A DNA stretch of 64,000 nt, taken from NCBI RefSeq assembly GCF_013408665.1, contig NZ_JACCCL010000001.1, positions 821,136 to 885,135 on the forward strand, in the 5' to 3' direction. The DNA comes from Sporosarcina sp. JAI121 (GTDB taxonomy: Bacteria; Bacillota; Bacilli; Bacillales_A; Planococcaceae). The notes under the pieces were generated by a model that saw only the letters and a program-made list of their open reading frames with translations, had not been told where the DNA came from and ran no database searches. Made by a program: the position numbers and the translations under genes. Positions 8,866 to 17,849 of this stretch are shown here, one piece after another (the first letter of the stretch is position 1; each line of letters starts with the position of its first letter).

Positions 8866-10578
8866 TTGAAAAACCACAAATTTATGTGGCTTATTAGCAT
8901 CATGCTTGTACTAAGTGTGTTCCTAGCAGCTTGCGGCGACAAAACAGACGACGCGGCAACTACTGAACCGGAAAAGGACAAGGGTGAGGACAAAGGAACT
9001 ACTGAAGAACCCGCGAAAGATGTACCACAAGTTTTGAACCTGGTTGAAGTTGCGGAAATTCCATCCGTCGACTCATCTGTAGCGGAAGATGCAGTAGGTT
9101 TCAACGTACTGAACAATATCATGGAAGGGCTATACCGCCTTGACCAAGATAGCCTTCCAGTCCCTGCTATGGCAGACGGCGAAGCAGAAATCAGTGAAGA
9201 CGGATTGACATATACATTTAAAATCCGCGATGCACAGTGGTCAAATGGAACACCTGTAACTGCTCATGACTTCGTATACGCTTGGCAACGTGCAATTGAT
9301 CCTGCTACAGCTTCACCTTACGGACCGTACTTAATGGCGGGCATGGTTAAAAACGCCACTGAAATCGGAGAAGGTAAAGCAGAAATTACTGATCTTGGAA
9401 TTACAGCTGAAGATGATAAAACACTAATCGTTGAACTTGAACGCCCGGTAGCTTACTTCCTATCGCTTATGTCTTTTGGAACATTCTACCCGCTTAATGA
9501 AGAATTTGTAACTGAACAAGGCGATAAATATGCATCTAATTCAGAAACTATGATTTACAACGGTCCATTCGTATTGTCCGATTGGGACGGCACTGGCAAC
9601 TGGAAATACCTTAAAAACGACAAGTATTGGGATGCAGATACTGTAAAACTTACAGAAATTAATGTTGACGTTGTTAAAGAAACTTCAACAGCTGTAAACC
9701 TTTATGAACAAGGCAAGAAAGACCGTGTACTACTTTCTGCAGAATACGCAATGCAATATGCTGATGATCCAGACATCATCAATGAAATGGAAACATCTGT
9801 ATTCTACTTCAAAATGAACCAAGAGCGTGACGGTAAAGCTACACCACTTGCAAATATCGATATCCGTAAAGCGATTGCAAGAGCATTCAACAAAGAAGAA
9901 CTTGCAGATGCAGTACTTGCGAATGGATCCATTGCTGCAAACTTCTTGGTTCCAACAGAATTCACATTTGACGAAGACGGAAAAGACTACCGTGAATACA
10001 GCGATGAATATGCTGTATACAACGTTGAAGAAGCACAGGAATTCTGGAAAAAAGGTCTAGAAGCACTTGGAACTGACAAAGTGGAAATTGAAATTCTTGG
10101 TGGCGACACTGAAAACGCTAAAAAACAGCAAGAATGGTTCAAATCCGAGCTTGAAAGAAACCTTCCAGGTTTGACAATCAAACTGAAAGAAGTTCCTTTC
10201 GCGGTACGCCTTGAACTTGATGATACTAGCGACTATGACATTCAATCAGCTGGATGGGGCCCTGACTTCCAGGATCCAATCTCGTTCATGGAATTGTTTG
10301 TAACTGGTAGCCCACAAAACAAGATGAATTACTCTAACCCAGAGTATGACAAACTGATCGAATCTACAAAAACAACGCTAGCTAATGATCCTGTAGCTCG
10401 TTGGGAAGCTTTCGCAAAAGCTGAAAAAATTCTTCTTGAAGATGATGCAGGTCTAGTGCCGACGTATCAACGCGGAAGAATGGTTCTTATGAATCCAGCA
10501 GTAAAAGGTCTAGCTACACATCCATTTGGCGGAGATTATAGCTACAAATGGACGTATATGGAAGCTGTTGAAAAGTAA
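8866..10578 (+). CDS. oppA: Oligopeptide ABC transporter, binding lipoprotein
   Basis: A 570-residue extracytoplasmic binding protein delivering peptides to OppBCDF. The signal peptide ends in the lipobox LAAC with the lipidated Cys at residue 23, followed by a charged, Asp/Glu/Lys/Thr-rich linker. The family 5 binding-protein body follows, with the signature region around WSNGTPVTAHDFVYAWQRA. The start is TTG at 8866 behind GAGGAGGTAA. Oligopeptide uptake supports nutrition and, in bacilli, signalling peptide import for sporulation and competence (established). It follows trpS as in B. subtilis. Confidence 0.93.
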   Translation: MKNHKFMWLISIMLVLSVFLAACGDKTDDAATTEPEKDKGEDKGTTEEPAKDVPQVLNLVEVAEIPSVDSSVAEDAVGFNVLNNIMEGLYRLDQDSLPVPAMADGEAEISEDGLTYTFKIRDAQWSNGTPVTAHDFVYAWQRAIDPATASPYGPYLMAGMVKNATEIGEGKAEITDLGITAEDDKTLIVELERPVAYFLSLMSFGTFYPLNEEFVTEQGDKYASNSETMIYNGPFVLSDWDGTGNWKYLKNDKYWDADTVKLTEINVDVVKETSTAVNLYEQGKKDRVLLSAEYAMQYADDPDIINEMETSVFYFKMNQERDGKATPLANIDIRKAIARAFNKEELADAVLANGSIAANFLVPTEFTFDEDGKDYREYSDEYAVYNVEEAQEFWKKGLEALGTDKVEIEILGGDTENAKKQQEWFKSELERNLPGLTIKLKEVPFAVRLELDDTSDYDIQSAGWGPDFQDPISFMELFVTGSPQNKMNYSNPEYDKLIESTKTTLANDPVARWEAFAKAEKILLEDDAGLVPTYQRGRMVLMNPAVKGLATHPFGGDYSYKWTYMEAVEK

Positions 10579-10609
10579 GAGTTGTAAAATGAAAGCTTAA
10601 AATCTTATA

Positions 10610-10652
10610 GAAAGAGAGTATATGGGCGTAATTGACCATGTACTCTCTTTTT
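10610..10652 (+). terminator. Intra-operon hairpin between oppA and oppB
   Basis: AAAGAGAGTATATGG pairs with CCATGTACTCTCTTT, ending in a T run. Read-through would express oppBCDF at lower level than the binding protein, a common arrangement in ABC operons (inference). Confidence 0.75.
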
Positions 10653-10747
10653 CACTGAAGTTAAACTATCTAAAAATTCGTTGTATTATTTGTTGTAATT
10701 ATTAGTTTTTTGTGCTTAGTAATCTATGAAATACTGGAGGTGCGAAA

Positions 10748-11677
10748 ATGGCTAAGTATGTCACGAAACGTGTGATTTATATGTTTCTATCATTGTTCTT
10801 AATTGCATCGTTTACATTTGTTCTTATGAAAATGCTACCAGGATCCCCGCTAGCTTCCGCAGCAAAATTATCCGTCGAGCAAAGGGAAGTCGTTTATGAG
10901 AAGTATGGATTGAACGATCCGATTCCCGTACAATACATTCGTTACATGGGGAACCTTGCAAAAGGAGACTTTGGTGTATCGTTCCAATATAAAAGTGCAG
11001 ATGTTACCACTCTGATTGTGAAAAAGTTGAAATACTCGGCGATTTTGGGAACCCAGGCAATTGTGTTCGGGACCATCATCGGTATCGTTCTTGGAATGAT
11101 TGCGGCGTTGAAACAAAACACAGTTTGGGATTACGGAAGTACGATCATTGCGATTCTTGGCATCTCGATTCCATCTTTTGTATTTGCGGTCTTGTTGCAA
11201 TACGTCTTTGCAGTAAAACTAGAATGGCTACCTGTCGGACTTTGGGAAGGATGGAAGTCCAGTATACTGCCGTCAATCGCATTGGCAATGGGACCGATTG
11301 CCATAGCGGCAAGGTTTATCCGGACGGAAATGATAGAAGTGCTAAGTTCGGATTATATTTTATTGGCAAAAGCGAAAGGTGCGAACTGGTTTGAAATTGC
11401 TTTCAAACACGCTTTCCGGAATGCGCTCATCCCCCTCGTCACTGTACTTGGACCGGTTGCTGCTGGGCTATTGACCGGATCACTCGTTGTTGAGCAGATT
11501 TTCGCTGTCCCTGGTATCGGGGAACAGTTCGTTAAATCGATAGCTACGAATGACTTTGCCATTATTATGGGAACGACGATGTTCTTCTCCGTGTTCCTCA
11601 TTGTGATTATATTAATTGTGGATATTCTTTATGGGGTCATTGATCCGCGTATCCGTTTGTCTGGAGGTTCCAAGTAA
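10748..11677 (+). CDS. oppB: Oligopeptide ABC transporter permease
   Basis: A 309-residue inner-membrane permease with about six membrane spans. It opens with the family pattern VIYMFLSLFLIASFTFVLMK. The EAA-type coupling loop lies around EIAFKHAFRNALIPLVTVLGP near residue 220 and contacts the ATPases. An AGGTG ribosome site precedes ATG 10748. Its stop overlaps the oppC start by one base. Confidence 0.93.
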   Translation: MAKYVTKRVIYMFLSLFLIASFTFVLMKMLPGSPLASAAKLSVEQREVVYEKYGLNDPIPVQYIRYMGNLAKGDFGVSFQYKSADVTTLIVKKLKYSAILGTQAIVFGTIIGIVLGMIAALKQNTVWDYGSTIIAILGISIPSFVFAVLLQYVFAVKLEWLPVGLWEGWKSSILPSIALAMGPIAIAARFIRTEMIEVLSSDYILLAKAKGANWFEIAFKHAFRNALIPLVTVLGPVAAGLLTGSLVVEQIFAVPGIGEQFVKSIATNDFAIIMGTTMFFSVFLIVIILIVDILYGVIDPRIRLSGGSK

Positions 11678-12696
11678 TGACGAATAATCTGGAAAAATTG
11701 CCGAAAGATTCATTTGAACGGATTACAATCGATAGTTCACATGCCGAAAAAATATCGAAACCGAGTTTGAATTTCTGGCAGGACTCTTGGCTCCGTATCC
11801 GTAAAAACAAAGCGGCCATCGTGAGTATATTCATCTTATTATTTATCGTGTTCATGGCTTTTGCCGGACCTTATATGAATGAACATGATCCCCAGGATGT
11901 AAAGGTTACACATGCGAACTTACCGCCAAAAATTCCAGGACTTGAAAAGTTGGGAATCTTCGATGGGGTAGGTAAACTCGGTTCGAAAACAGTCAATCTT
12001 TATGAATTGAAAAAAATCGATACGTATTACTGGTTCGGTACGGATAGCCTTGGACGTGATTTGTTTTCCCGTCTTTGGAAAGGGACCCAGATTTCCCTAA
12101 TTATCGCGTTCGTAGCAGCTGTCATTGACGTCGTAATCGGTGTCATTTATGGTGGGATTTCCGGTTATTATGGAGGGCGAACCGATGATATTATGCAACG
12201 GATCGTCGAGGTGTTAATCGGTATTCCGACATTGGTCATCGTAATTCTGATGTTAATGGTCATGGATCCGGGAATATGGGCGATTATTATTGCCATATCG
12301 ATAACCGGATGGATTGGCATGTCACGTATTGTACGCGGACAAGTCCTTAAATATAAAACACAGGAATTTGTAATGGCGGCTAAAACGCTTGGTGCAAGCG
12401 ACAAACGGATTATCAGCAAGCACATACTGCCGAACATCATGGCGATTATAATCATTAACATGATGTTCACTATTCCGACTGCGATTTTCTTTGAGGCGTT
12501 CCTTAGCTTCATCGGGCTTGGTCTTCAAGCACCGGAAGCGTCACTTGGCACACTTATTAATGATGGTTATAAATTTATTCAGTATCAGCCGTTTATGTTA
12601 TTTTTCCCGGCATTCGTATTAAGCTTGTTGATGATTGCGTTCAACTTGGTCGGGGACGGATTGCGCGATGCACTTGATCCGAAAATGAAAGATTAA
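11677..12696 (+). CDS. oppC: Oligopeptide ABC transporter permease
   Basis: A 339-residue permease pairing with OppB. It has an N-terminal cytoplasmic segment, a first membrane span at about residues 45-65, an extracytoplasmic insertion of about 70 residues, and the remaining spans after YWFGTDSLGRDLFSRL, a signature of OppC/DppC proteins. A coupling loop lies around AAKTLGASDKRIISKHILPN. Translationally coupled to oppB. Confidence 0.93.
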   Translation: MTNNLEKLPKDSFERITIDSSHAEKISKPSLNFWQDSWLRIRKNKAAIVSIFILLFIVFMAFAGPYMNEHDPQDVKVTHANLPPKIPGLEKLGIFDGVGKLGSKTVNLYELKKIDTYYWFGTDSLGRDLFSRLWKGTQISLIIAFVAAVIDVVIGVIYGGISGYYGGRTDDIMQRIVEVLIGIPTLVIVILMLMVMDPGIWAIIIAISITGWIGMSRIVRGQVLKYKTQEFVMAAKTLGASDKRIISKHILPNIMAIIIINMMFTIPTAIFFEAFLSFIGLGLQAPEASLGTLINDGYKFIQYQPFMLFFPAFVLSLLMIAFNLVGDGLRDALDPKMKD

Positions 12697-12710
12697 AGGA
12701 GGGAAGCGAA

Positions 12711-13775
12711 ATGGAGAAAATTGTTGAAGTGAAGAATCTTGAGCTTTCCTTCCATACATTTGCAGGAGAAGTGAAAGCGATTCAAGGCGTTAATTTTGAA
12801 GTGTTTAAAGGCGAGACGCTTGCTATCGTCGGTGAGTCAGGTTCAGGTAAATCGGTAACGACGAAATCGATCATGCGGCTCCTTCCAAAATCCAGCACCG
12901 AATATAAAAAAGGCGAAATTTTATTCGGAGGAAAAGACCTTCTGAAAATTTCTGAAAGCGAAATGCAAAAAGTGCGAGGAAAAGATATTTCTATGATTTT
13001 CCAAGATCCGATGACTTCGCTCAATCCGACAATGACGATTGGCAAGCAGATTATGGAACCATTGTTGAAGCACCAAAAACTTAGTAAGTCCGATGCGTGG
13101 AATAAATCCATTGAGTTGCTTGCTTTAGTAGGGATGCCGCAGCCTGAAATGCGCATGAAACAATATCCACACCAATTTTCAGGAGGCCAGCGCCAGCGTA
13201 TCGTTATTGCTGTTGCTCTTGCTTGTAACCCTAAGCTTTTAATTGCCGATGAGCCGACGACTGCGCTGGATGTTACGATTCAAGCGCAAATCTTGGAATT
13301 AATGAAAGATCTGCAAAAGAAGATAGACACATCCATCATTTTCATTACGCATGACCTTGGAGTCGTCGCAAACGTGGCGGACCGTGTTGCCGTCATGTAT
13401 GGCGGCCGAATCGTCGAAGTGGGAACAGTTGATGAAATCTTTTATAACCCGCAACATCCATATACATGGGGTCTGCTAAGCTCGATGCCATCACTGGATG
13501 CAGGCGAAGAAAAGTTATACGCAATTCCGGGGACTCCTCCGGATCTGTTGGCTCCGCCGAAAGGAGACGCTTTTGCCTTGCGTAGCGAATATGCGATGAA
13601 AATCGACATGGAACAAGTTCCGCCTCTATTTAAAGTGAGCGATACACATTATGCTGCGACGTGGTTGCTTCATCCGGATGCACCTCAAGTGGATCCCCCG
13701 GCGGCTGTCATTGAACGTATGAAGAGATTCCCTGGAAGCCGTTACCATGTTGGCATTGCAGGAGGTGACCGTTAA
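12711..13775 (+). CDS. oppD: Oligopeptide ABC transporter ATPase
   Basis: A 354-residue ATPase with Walker A GESGSGKS near residue 41, signature FSGGQRQR, Walker B LLIADEPTTALD and switch His in ITHDLG. The C-terminal extension after residue 260 is the oligopeptide/dipeptide ATPase domain. The usual iron-sulfur Cys cluster of some OppD proteins is not seen in the C-terminal region. RBS AGGAGGG precedes ATG 12711. Confidence 0.93.
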   Translation: MEKIVEVKNLELSFHTFAGEVKAIQGVNFEVFKGETLAIVGESGSGKSVTTKSIMRLLPKSSTEYKKGEILFGGKDLLKISESEMQKVRGKDISMIFQDPMTSLNPTMTIGKQIMEPLLKHQKLSKSDAWNKSIELLALVGMPQPEMRMKQYPHQFSGGQRQRIVIAVALACNPKLLIADEPTTALDVTIQAQILELMKDLQKKIDTSIIFITHDLGVVANVADRVAVMYGGRIVEVGTVDEIFYNPQHPYTWGLLSSMPSLDAGEEKLYAIPGTPPDLLAPPKGDAFALRSEYAMKIDMEQVPPLFKVSDTHYAATWLLHPDAPQVDPPAAVIERMKRFPGSRYHVGIAGGDR

Positions 13776-14698
13776 TGGCTGAAAAATTACTTGAAATCAA
13801 AAACTTGAAACAATATTTCAATGTCGGTAAAAAGAACGAAGTGCGTGCTGTTGACGATATTACATTCGATATTTATAAAGGTGAAACGCTTGGTATCGTA
13901 GGAGAATCAGGTTGCGGTAAATCAACTACGGGCCGAACAATCATCCGTCTTTACGACGCGACGGGCGGGGAAGTCATCTATGATGGCATTGACGTCCACG
14001 CAAAAAAAACCAAAACAGAACTGAAAGCTTTCAACCGGAAAATGCAAATGATTTTCCAAGATCCTTATGCATCATTGAATCCCCGGATGAAAGTGCTTGA
14101 TATCATCGCTGAAGGTCTCGATATCCATGGACTTGTAAAAAATACAAAAGAACGTACTGCACGTGTCCATGAGCTCCTTGAAACGGTAGGATTGAACCGT
14201 GAGCACGCGAATCGTTATCCACATGAATTTTCGGGCGGTCAGCGTCAGCGACTTGGAATAGCACGCGCACTTGCCGTCGAACCGGAATTCATCATCGCGG
14301 ATGAGCCGATTTCGGCATTGGACGTTTCCATCCAGGCACAGGTCGTCAACTTGTTGAAGGAGCTTCAAGAAGAGAGAGGCTTGACGTATTTATTCATCGC
14401 TCATGACTTATCGATGGTGAAATATATTTCCGATCGGATCGGCGTCATGCATTTCGGCAAACTTGTCGAAATAGGGCCGGCCGAAACGTTATACACTGCA
14501 CCTTTGCATCCATATACTCAATCACTCCTATCCGCAATTCCATTGCCAGATCCGGATTATGAGCGGAATCGGGTACGGAAGAGCTACAATCCGACATCAC
14601 ATAATTATCGCGAAGATGAAGAAGTGACGATGCGCGAAGTGACACCGGGACATTTCGTCCTATGTTCGCAGCGCGAGTTCGACTCATTTCCAAAGTAA
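13775..14698 (+). CDS. oppF: Oligopeptide ABC transporter ATPase
   Basis: The 307-residue partner of OppD. Walker A is GESGCGKS, the signature FSGGQRQRLG, Walker B FIIADEPISALD, and the switch His is in IAHDLS. The C-terminal RKSYNP region and an EVTPGHFVLCS tail match the oligopeptide ATPase C-domain. The start ATG overlaps the oppD stop by one base. Last gene of the opp operon. Confidence 0.93.
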   Translation: MAEKLLEIKNLKQYFNVGKKNEVRAVDDITFDIYKGETLGIVGESGCGKSTTGRTIIRLYDATGGEVIYDGIDVHAKKTKTELKAFNRKMQMIFQDPYASLNPRMKVLDIIAEGLDIHGLVKNTKERTARVHELLETVGLNREHANRYPHEFSGGQRQRLGIARALAVEPEFIIADEPISALDVSIQAQVVNLLKELQEERGLTYLFIAHDLSMVKYISDRIGVMHFGKLVEIGPAETLYTAPLHPYTQSLLSAIPLPDPDYERNRVRKSYNPTSHNYREDEEVTMREVTPGHFVLCSQREFDSFPK

Positions 14699-14712
14699 TC
14701 TTCAACTATATG

Positions 14713-14753
14713 AAAAAGGCCGATTTTCGACAAGAAAATCGGCCCTTTTTTTT
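14713..14753 (+). terminator. Terminator of the opp operon
   Basis: GGCCGATTTTC (14718-14728) pairs perfectly with GAAAATCGGCC (14734-14744) around a 5-nt loop, then a T run. Confidence 0.92.
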
Positions 14754-14818
14754 GTTTCGCTATTATTAGCATGTCTGATTTGCTAGAATGATTGAAAAGA
14801 GAGGACGGTGCAATTGTT

Positions 14819-16024
14819 ATGAAAATAATGAAATGGTTGCCGGCCATGATGCTTATAGCCGCATTTGCGCTTCCGACAGCGGTAAATGCTGAAGATGCTG
14901 AAAAGCTTGAAGACTTTGCTGAACGTACATATGGATTTGATAGAATAGAAGAAGAAATCCTGACAATGACAAAGTTGTTCCGCTTTGAATCTGGATTGGA
15001 ATTCGAGTACCCAGATGCAGTTAGGGGTGTATACGTAACAGGACATTCCGCAGGCGGTGAACGCTTTTCCTATCTGACGGACCTGTTGGATAAAACGGAT
15101 TTGAATGCGATGGTCATCGATATTAAAGACGACTTCGGAAATCTTACATATGAACCTGCTGATGATTCGCCGCTAAAACCGTTAGGCATCGGTAAACCCT
15201 ATATAAGTGATCCCCAAAAGATGTTGAAAACGCTTGAAGAAAAGAAAATTTATCCGATTGGCCGAGTTGTCGTGTTCAAGGATAGCGTCCTTGCGGAAAA
15301 ACGCCCCGAGCTGTCATTCATGGATGGCAATAGCGTATGGAAAAACGGACGGGGAGAGTCGTTTGTCAATCCATTCATGAAAGAAGTATGGGATCATAAC
15401 GTCAATATTGCCATTGAAGCCGCCAAAATGGGATTTCAAGAAATTCAGTTCGATTACGTCCGTTTTCCGGAAGGGTTTGAAAATCGGCATGACACTTTGA
15501 AATATACGTATGAGTCATACGCGGAATCAGAGTTTGACCCTGTACAGCGACGCGTAGAAGCGGTTACAGATTTCGTTAAGTATGCGCGGGAGCAATTGAA
15601 GCCTTATGGGGTACAGGTATCGGTGGACATTTTCGGTTACGCTGCGACACTTCCTGAAGCACCGGGAATCGGTCAGAACTTTAGCAAGATATCCGAAAAT
15701 GTCGATGTAATTTCATCAATGATCTATCCAAGCCACTGGACATCGTATTTCGGCATTGAAAAACCGGATCTTGAACCGTATAAGCTCATCGCTGAATATG
15801 CAAAACTCGAAAACACAAAATTGGCCGAGCTAGAAACCCCACCTGTATCAAGACCTTGGATTCAAGATTTCAGTGCACCGTGGTTAGGATCAGGTAATTA
15901 CTTGAAATATGGGAAAGCGGAAGTCGAAGCGCAGATTAAAGGATTGAAAGACAATGGCATTGATGAGTATCTTCTATGGAATGCCGCAAATAAATATTCT
16001 GCAGGCGTCAATTACAAACCATGA
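14819..16024 (+). CDS. Secreted putative glycoside hydrolase (DUF4015 type)
   Basis: A 401-residue exported protein. The signal peptide (KIMKWLPAMMLIAAFALPTA) ends around VNA. The body resembles the PF13200/DUF4015 putative glycoside hydrolases with a TIM-barrel fold: it has RGVYVTGHSAG, MVIDIKDDFGNLTYEP, IGRVVVFKD and the EIQFDYVRFPEG strand, whose acidic residues are candidate catalytic groups. The substrate is unknown; a cell-wall or polysaccharide target is likely (inference). ATG 14819 is taken because the upstream open frame contains the GAGGA ribosome site. Monocistronic. Confidence 0.75.
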   Translation: MKIMKWLPAMMLIAAFALPTAVNAEDAEKLEDFAERTYGFDRIEEEILTMTKLFRFESGLEFEYPDAVRGVYVTGHSAGGERFSYLTDLLDKTDLNAMVIDIKDDFGNLTYEPADDSPLKPLGIGKPYISDPQKMLKTLEEKKIYPIGRVVVFKDSVLAEKRPELSFMDGNSVWKNGRGESFVNPFMKEVWDHNVNIAIEAAKMGFQEIQFDYVRFPEGFENRHDTLKYTYESYAESEFDPVQRRVEAVTDFVKYAREQLKPYGVQVSVDIFGYAATLPEAPGIGQNFSKISENVDVISSMIYPSHWTSYFGIEKPDLEPYKLIAEYAKLENTKLAELETPPVSRPWIQDFSAPWLGSGNYLKYGKAEVEAQIKGLKDNGIDEYLLWNAANKYSAGVNYKP

Positions 16025-16030
16025 TAGACA

Positions 16031-16070
16031 ACAAATCCAGAAACGAACTTTATGTTTCTGGATTTTTTTT
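16031..16070 (+). terminator. Terminator after the glycoside-hydrolase-like gene
   Basis: AAATCCAGAAAC (16033-16044) pairs with GTTTCTGGATTT (16054-16065), then T residues. Confidence 0.9.
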
Positions 16071-16085
16071 ATGGAAAATGAAACC

Positions 16086-16114
16086 TTTGCCTAGTTTAAA
16101 GCGTATTATATTAT
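16086..16114 (+). promoter_or_regulatory. Possible distal sigma-A promoter of spx
   Basis: TTTGCC, a 17-bp spacer and TATTAT. It lies 335 bp before spx in a region with no gene. Weak but plausible; the 16071-16449 interval otherwise holds only regulatory-looking sequence. Confidence 0.3.
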
Positions 16115-16195
16115 AGGGATAAAAAATACGCAGTCCATCCCTATTTTCAATTAGCTATCTCTTAATTGAGAAAAAGTATTATTTGAATAGAAGAT

Positions 16196-16221
16196 GTTTA
16201 TTTATTTTCTCTTGCGGGTAT
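16196..16221 (+). promoter_or_regulatory. Sigma-B-type promoter upstream of spx
   Basis: GTTTAT (16196-16201), a 14-bp spacer and GGGTAT (16216-16221), against the general-stress sigma-B consensus GTTTAA-N12-14-GGGTAT. spx in B. subtilis is known to have several promoters including stress-sigma ones, so the match is functionally sensible. Confidence 0.6.
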
Positions 16222-16326
16222 AACAGTATAGAGAACAAGCACATACTTGATAATGTCGTATAAAAGCCGTTAATGTTATGGAATTGTGACAACAATGCAT
16301 AAGACAATAAATATTTCCCGAAAAGT

Positions 16327-16356
16327 GTATTCATCAGTAATGAATACGTGTATAAT
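16327..16356 (+). promoter_or_regulatory. Proximal spx promoter with overlapping palindrome
   Basis: A perfect 8-5-8 inverted repeat, GTATTCAT-CAGTA-ATGAATAC (16327-16347), lies 3 bp upstream of a consensus TATAAT (16351-16356). It occupies the -35 and spacer region, where no good -35 box is seen. This is the geometry of a repressor or activator site. In B. subtilis spx is repressed by PerR and YodB; this palindrome does not clearly match the PerR box. Confidence 0.55.
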
Positions 16357-16449
16357 AGGGATTAGAAGAAGTCAGATTAAAGTTATTCTAATTTACTTGT
16401 AAAAACATATATCCAAACATTCGAGCCGACTGAAAGGAAGTGTCAGCAT

Positions 16450-16848
16450 ATGATGGTAACATTATTTACTTCACCTAGCTGTACATCATGCAGAAAAGCA
16501 AAAGCATGGTTAGAGGAACACGAGATTCCGTATACTGAACGTAACATTTTTTCAGAACCGTTAAATATTGATGAAATAAAAGAAATCCTCCGCATGACTG
16601 AAGATGGAACGGACGAAATCATTTCGACACGCTCAAAAATATTCCAAAAGTTGAATGTTGATGTGGAGAGCCTTCCATTACAACGTCTGTATGAATTGAT
16701 CCAAGAGCATCCAGGACTTTTGAGAAGACCGATCATCCTTGATGAGAAAAGACTTCAGGTAGGATATAATGAAGATGAAATCCGCCGATTCTTACCAAGG
16801 AAAGTTAGAGCATATCAGCTGCAAGAAGCGCGGCGCATGGTAAATTAA
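16450..16848 (+). CDS. spx: Redox-stress transcription regulator Spx
   Basis: A 131-132-residue ArsC-like protein that binds the RNA polymerase alpha C-terminal domain and activates thiol-stress genes. The redox switch CxxC is in [14 protein letters not shown] near residue 10; the conserved STRS and LRRPII stretches are present. It is close to identical to Bacillus Spx over most of its length. Two adjacent ATGs (16450, 16453) are possible behind AAAGGAAG; the second gives the usual MVTLFTSP opening. Spx is degraded by ClpXP with adaptor YjbH, encoded at 21.3 kb. Confidence 0.96.
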   Translation: MMVTLFTSPSCTSCRKAKAWLEEHEIPYTERNIFSEPLNIDEIKEILRMTEDGTDEIISTRSKIFQKLNVDVESLPLQRLYELIQEHPGLLRRPIILDEKRLQVGYNEDEIRRFLPRKVRAYQLQEARRMVN

Positions 16849-16865
16849 TCAAACCAATAGTGTGT

Positions 16866-16915
16866 AGCTGATAGGGGTTGACATTGTAAAATGCCGTATA
16901 CCTATCAGCTTTTTG
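16866..16915 (+). terminator. Terminator after spx
   Basis: AGCTGATAGG (16866-16875) pairs with CCTATCAGCT (16901-16910) around a 25-nt loop, then TTTTTG. Confidence 0.8.
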
Positions 16916-17098
16916 TATTTCTCTTGCTTTCCCGGAGGATGTTCTCTACAATGCTATTACTATCAAAATTATTCGTCCTAAGGCGGAACCCTTTCAAATC
17001 GTAGAGGACGGTCATATAGTAAGTATAAGCATTGCAGATTTTTACACATTGAAGGGGACTGGATTAACCCAGTACCAAGGAAGGGAGAGAAAAAAGGG

Positions 17099-17749
17099 AT
17101 GGAAATAGAGCGCATTAATGAAAATACGGTAAAATTTTTTCTTTCATATATTGATATAGAAGAGCGTGGCTTCACTCGCGAAGAAGTTTGGTATAATCGT
17201 GACAAAAGCGAAGAACTTTTCTGGGAAATGATGGACGAAGTTAACGACGAAGCCGAGTTTGAAGTTGAGGGGCCATTGTGGATACAAGTACACGCTATGA
17301 GCGGCGGTATAGAAGTAACTGTCACACGTGCACAATTAAACGAAGACGGCGAACCTCTGGAATCACCGTTCAGTATGGATGATCCGAAAAAGTTGTTCCA
17401 ACACGGGAAAATGTTTGACAATGATGATTCAATGCAGGATATGGATGATGCCACATTTGAGTGGCTTGACAATATGTTTGTCTTCACCGACTTCGATGAT
17501 CTCATTCCGTTGGCTGTAAGAATGTCGGATTACCCTGTGAAGACATCTTTATATTCGTTTGAAAATAAATATTATTTACATCTGGAATACGACACTGAAA
17601 CAATCGACGATTCACGAAAAACGGACCTGTATAGCGTACTATCCGAATTCGGTGATACCTCAAATATGACAATTCATCGTATCGAAGAATATGGTAACCT
17701 CATCATGGACTCTGATGTTTTTGCAAAGATTCGACATTACTTTGGGTAG
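17099..17749 (+). CDS. mecA: Adaptor protein MecA
   Basis: A 216-residue ClpC adaptor. The N-domain (residues 1-82) opens with MEIERINENTVKFFLSYIDIEERGF-like family sequence and binds substrates such as ComK. An acidic Met/Asp-rich linker (about 100-115) leads to the C-domain that triggers ClpC hexamer assembly. RBS AAGGGAGAG precedes ATG 17099. Order spx-mecA-coiA-pepF is that of B. subtilis. It links competence and proteolysis. Confidence 0.94.
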   Translation: MEIERINENTVKFFLSYIDIEERGFTREEVWYNRDKSEELFWEMMDEVNDEAEFEVEGPLWIQVHAMSGGIEVTVTRAQLNEDGEPLESPFSMDDPKKLFQHGKMFDNDDSMQDMDDATFEWLDNMFVFTDFDDLIPLAVRMSDYPVKTSLYSFENKYYLHLEYDTETIDDSRKTDLYSVLSEFGDTSNMTIHRIEEYGNLIMDSDVFAKIRHYFG

Positions 17750-17762
17750 CAATAGGGATATT

Positions 17763-17796
17763 GGAACAGCTGCTAACATCGGCAGCTGTTTTTTTC
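17763..17796 (+). terminator. Terminator after mecA
   Basis: AACAGCTGC and GCAGCTGTT form a perfect stem, followed by T residues. Confidence 0.9.
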
Positions 17797-17849
17797 TTGC
17801 AATTGCAACTGAATATTTGTAATATTGAGTATGAAGGGAGCGGATATTC

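Noticed and set aside
16092-16121. Second sigma-B-like promoter (GTTTAA with GGGATA)
   Set aside because: Spacing is 16 bp, beyond the usual 12-15, and the -10 is not GGGTAT; the 16196-16221 site is far better.
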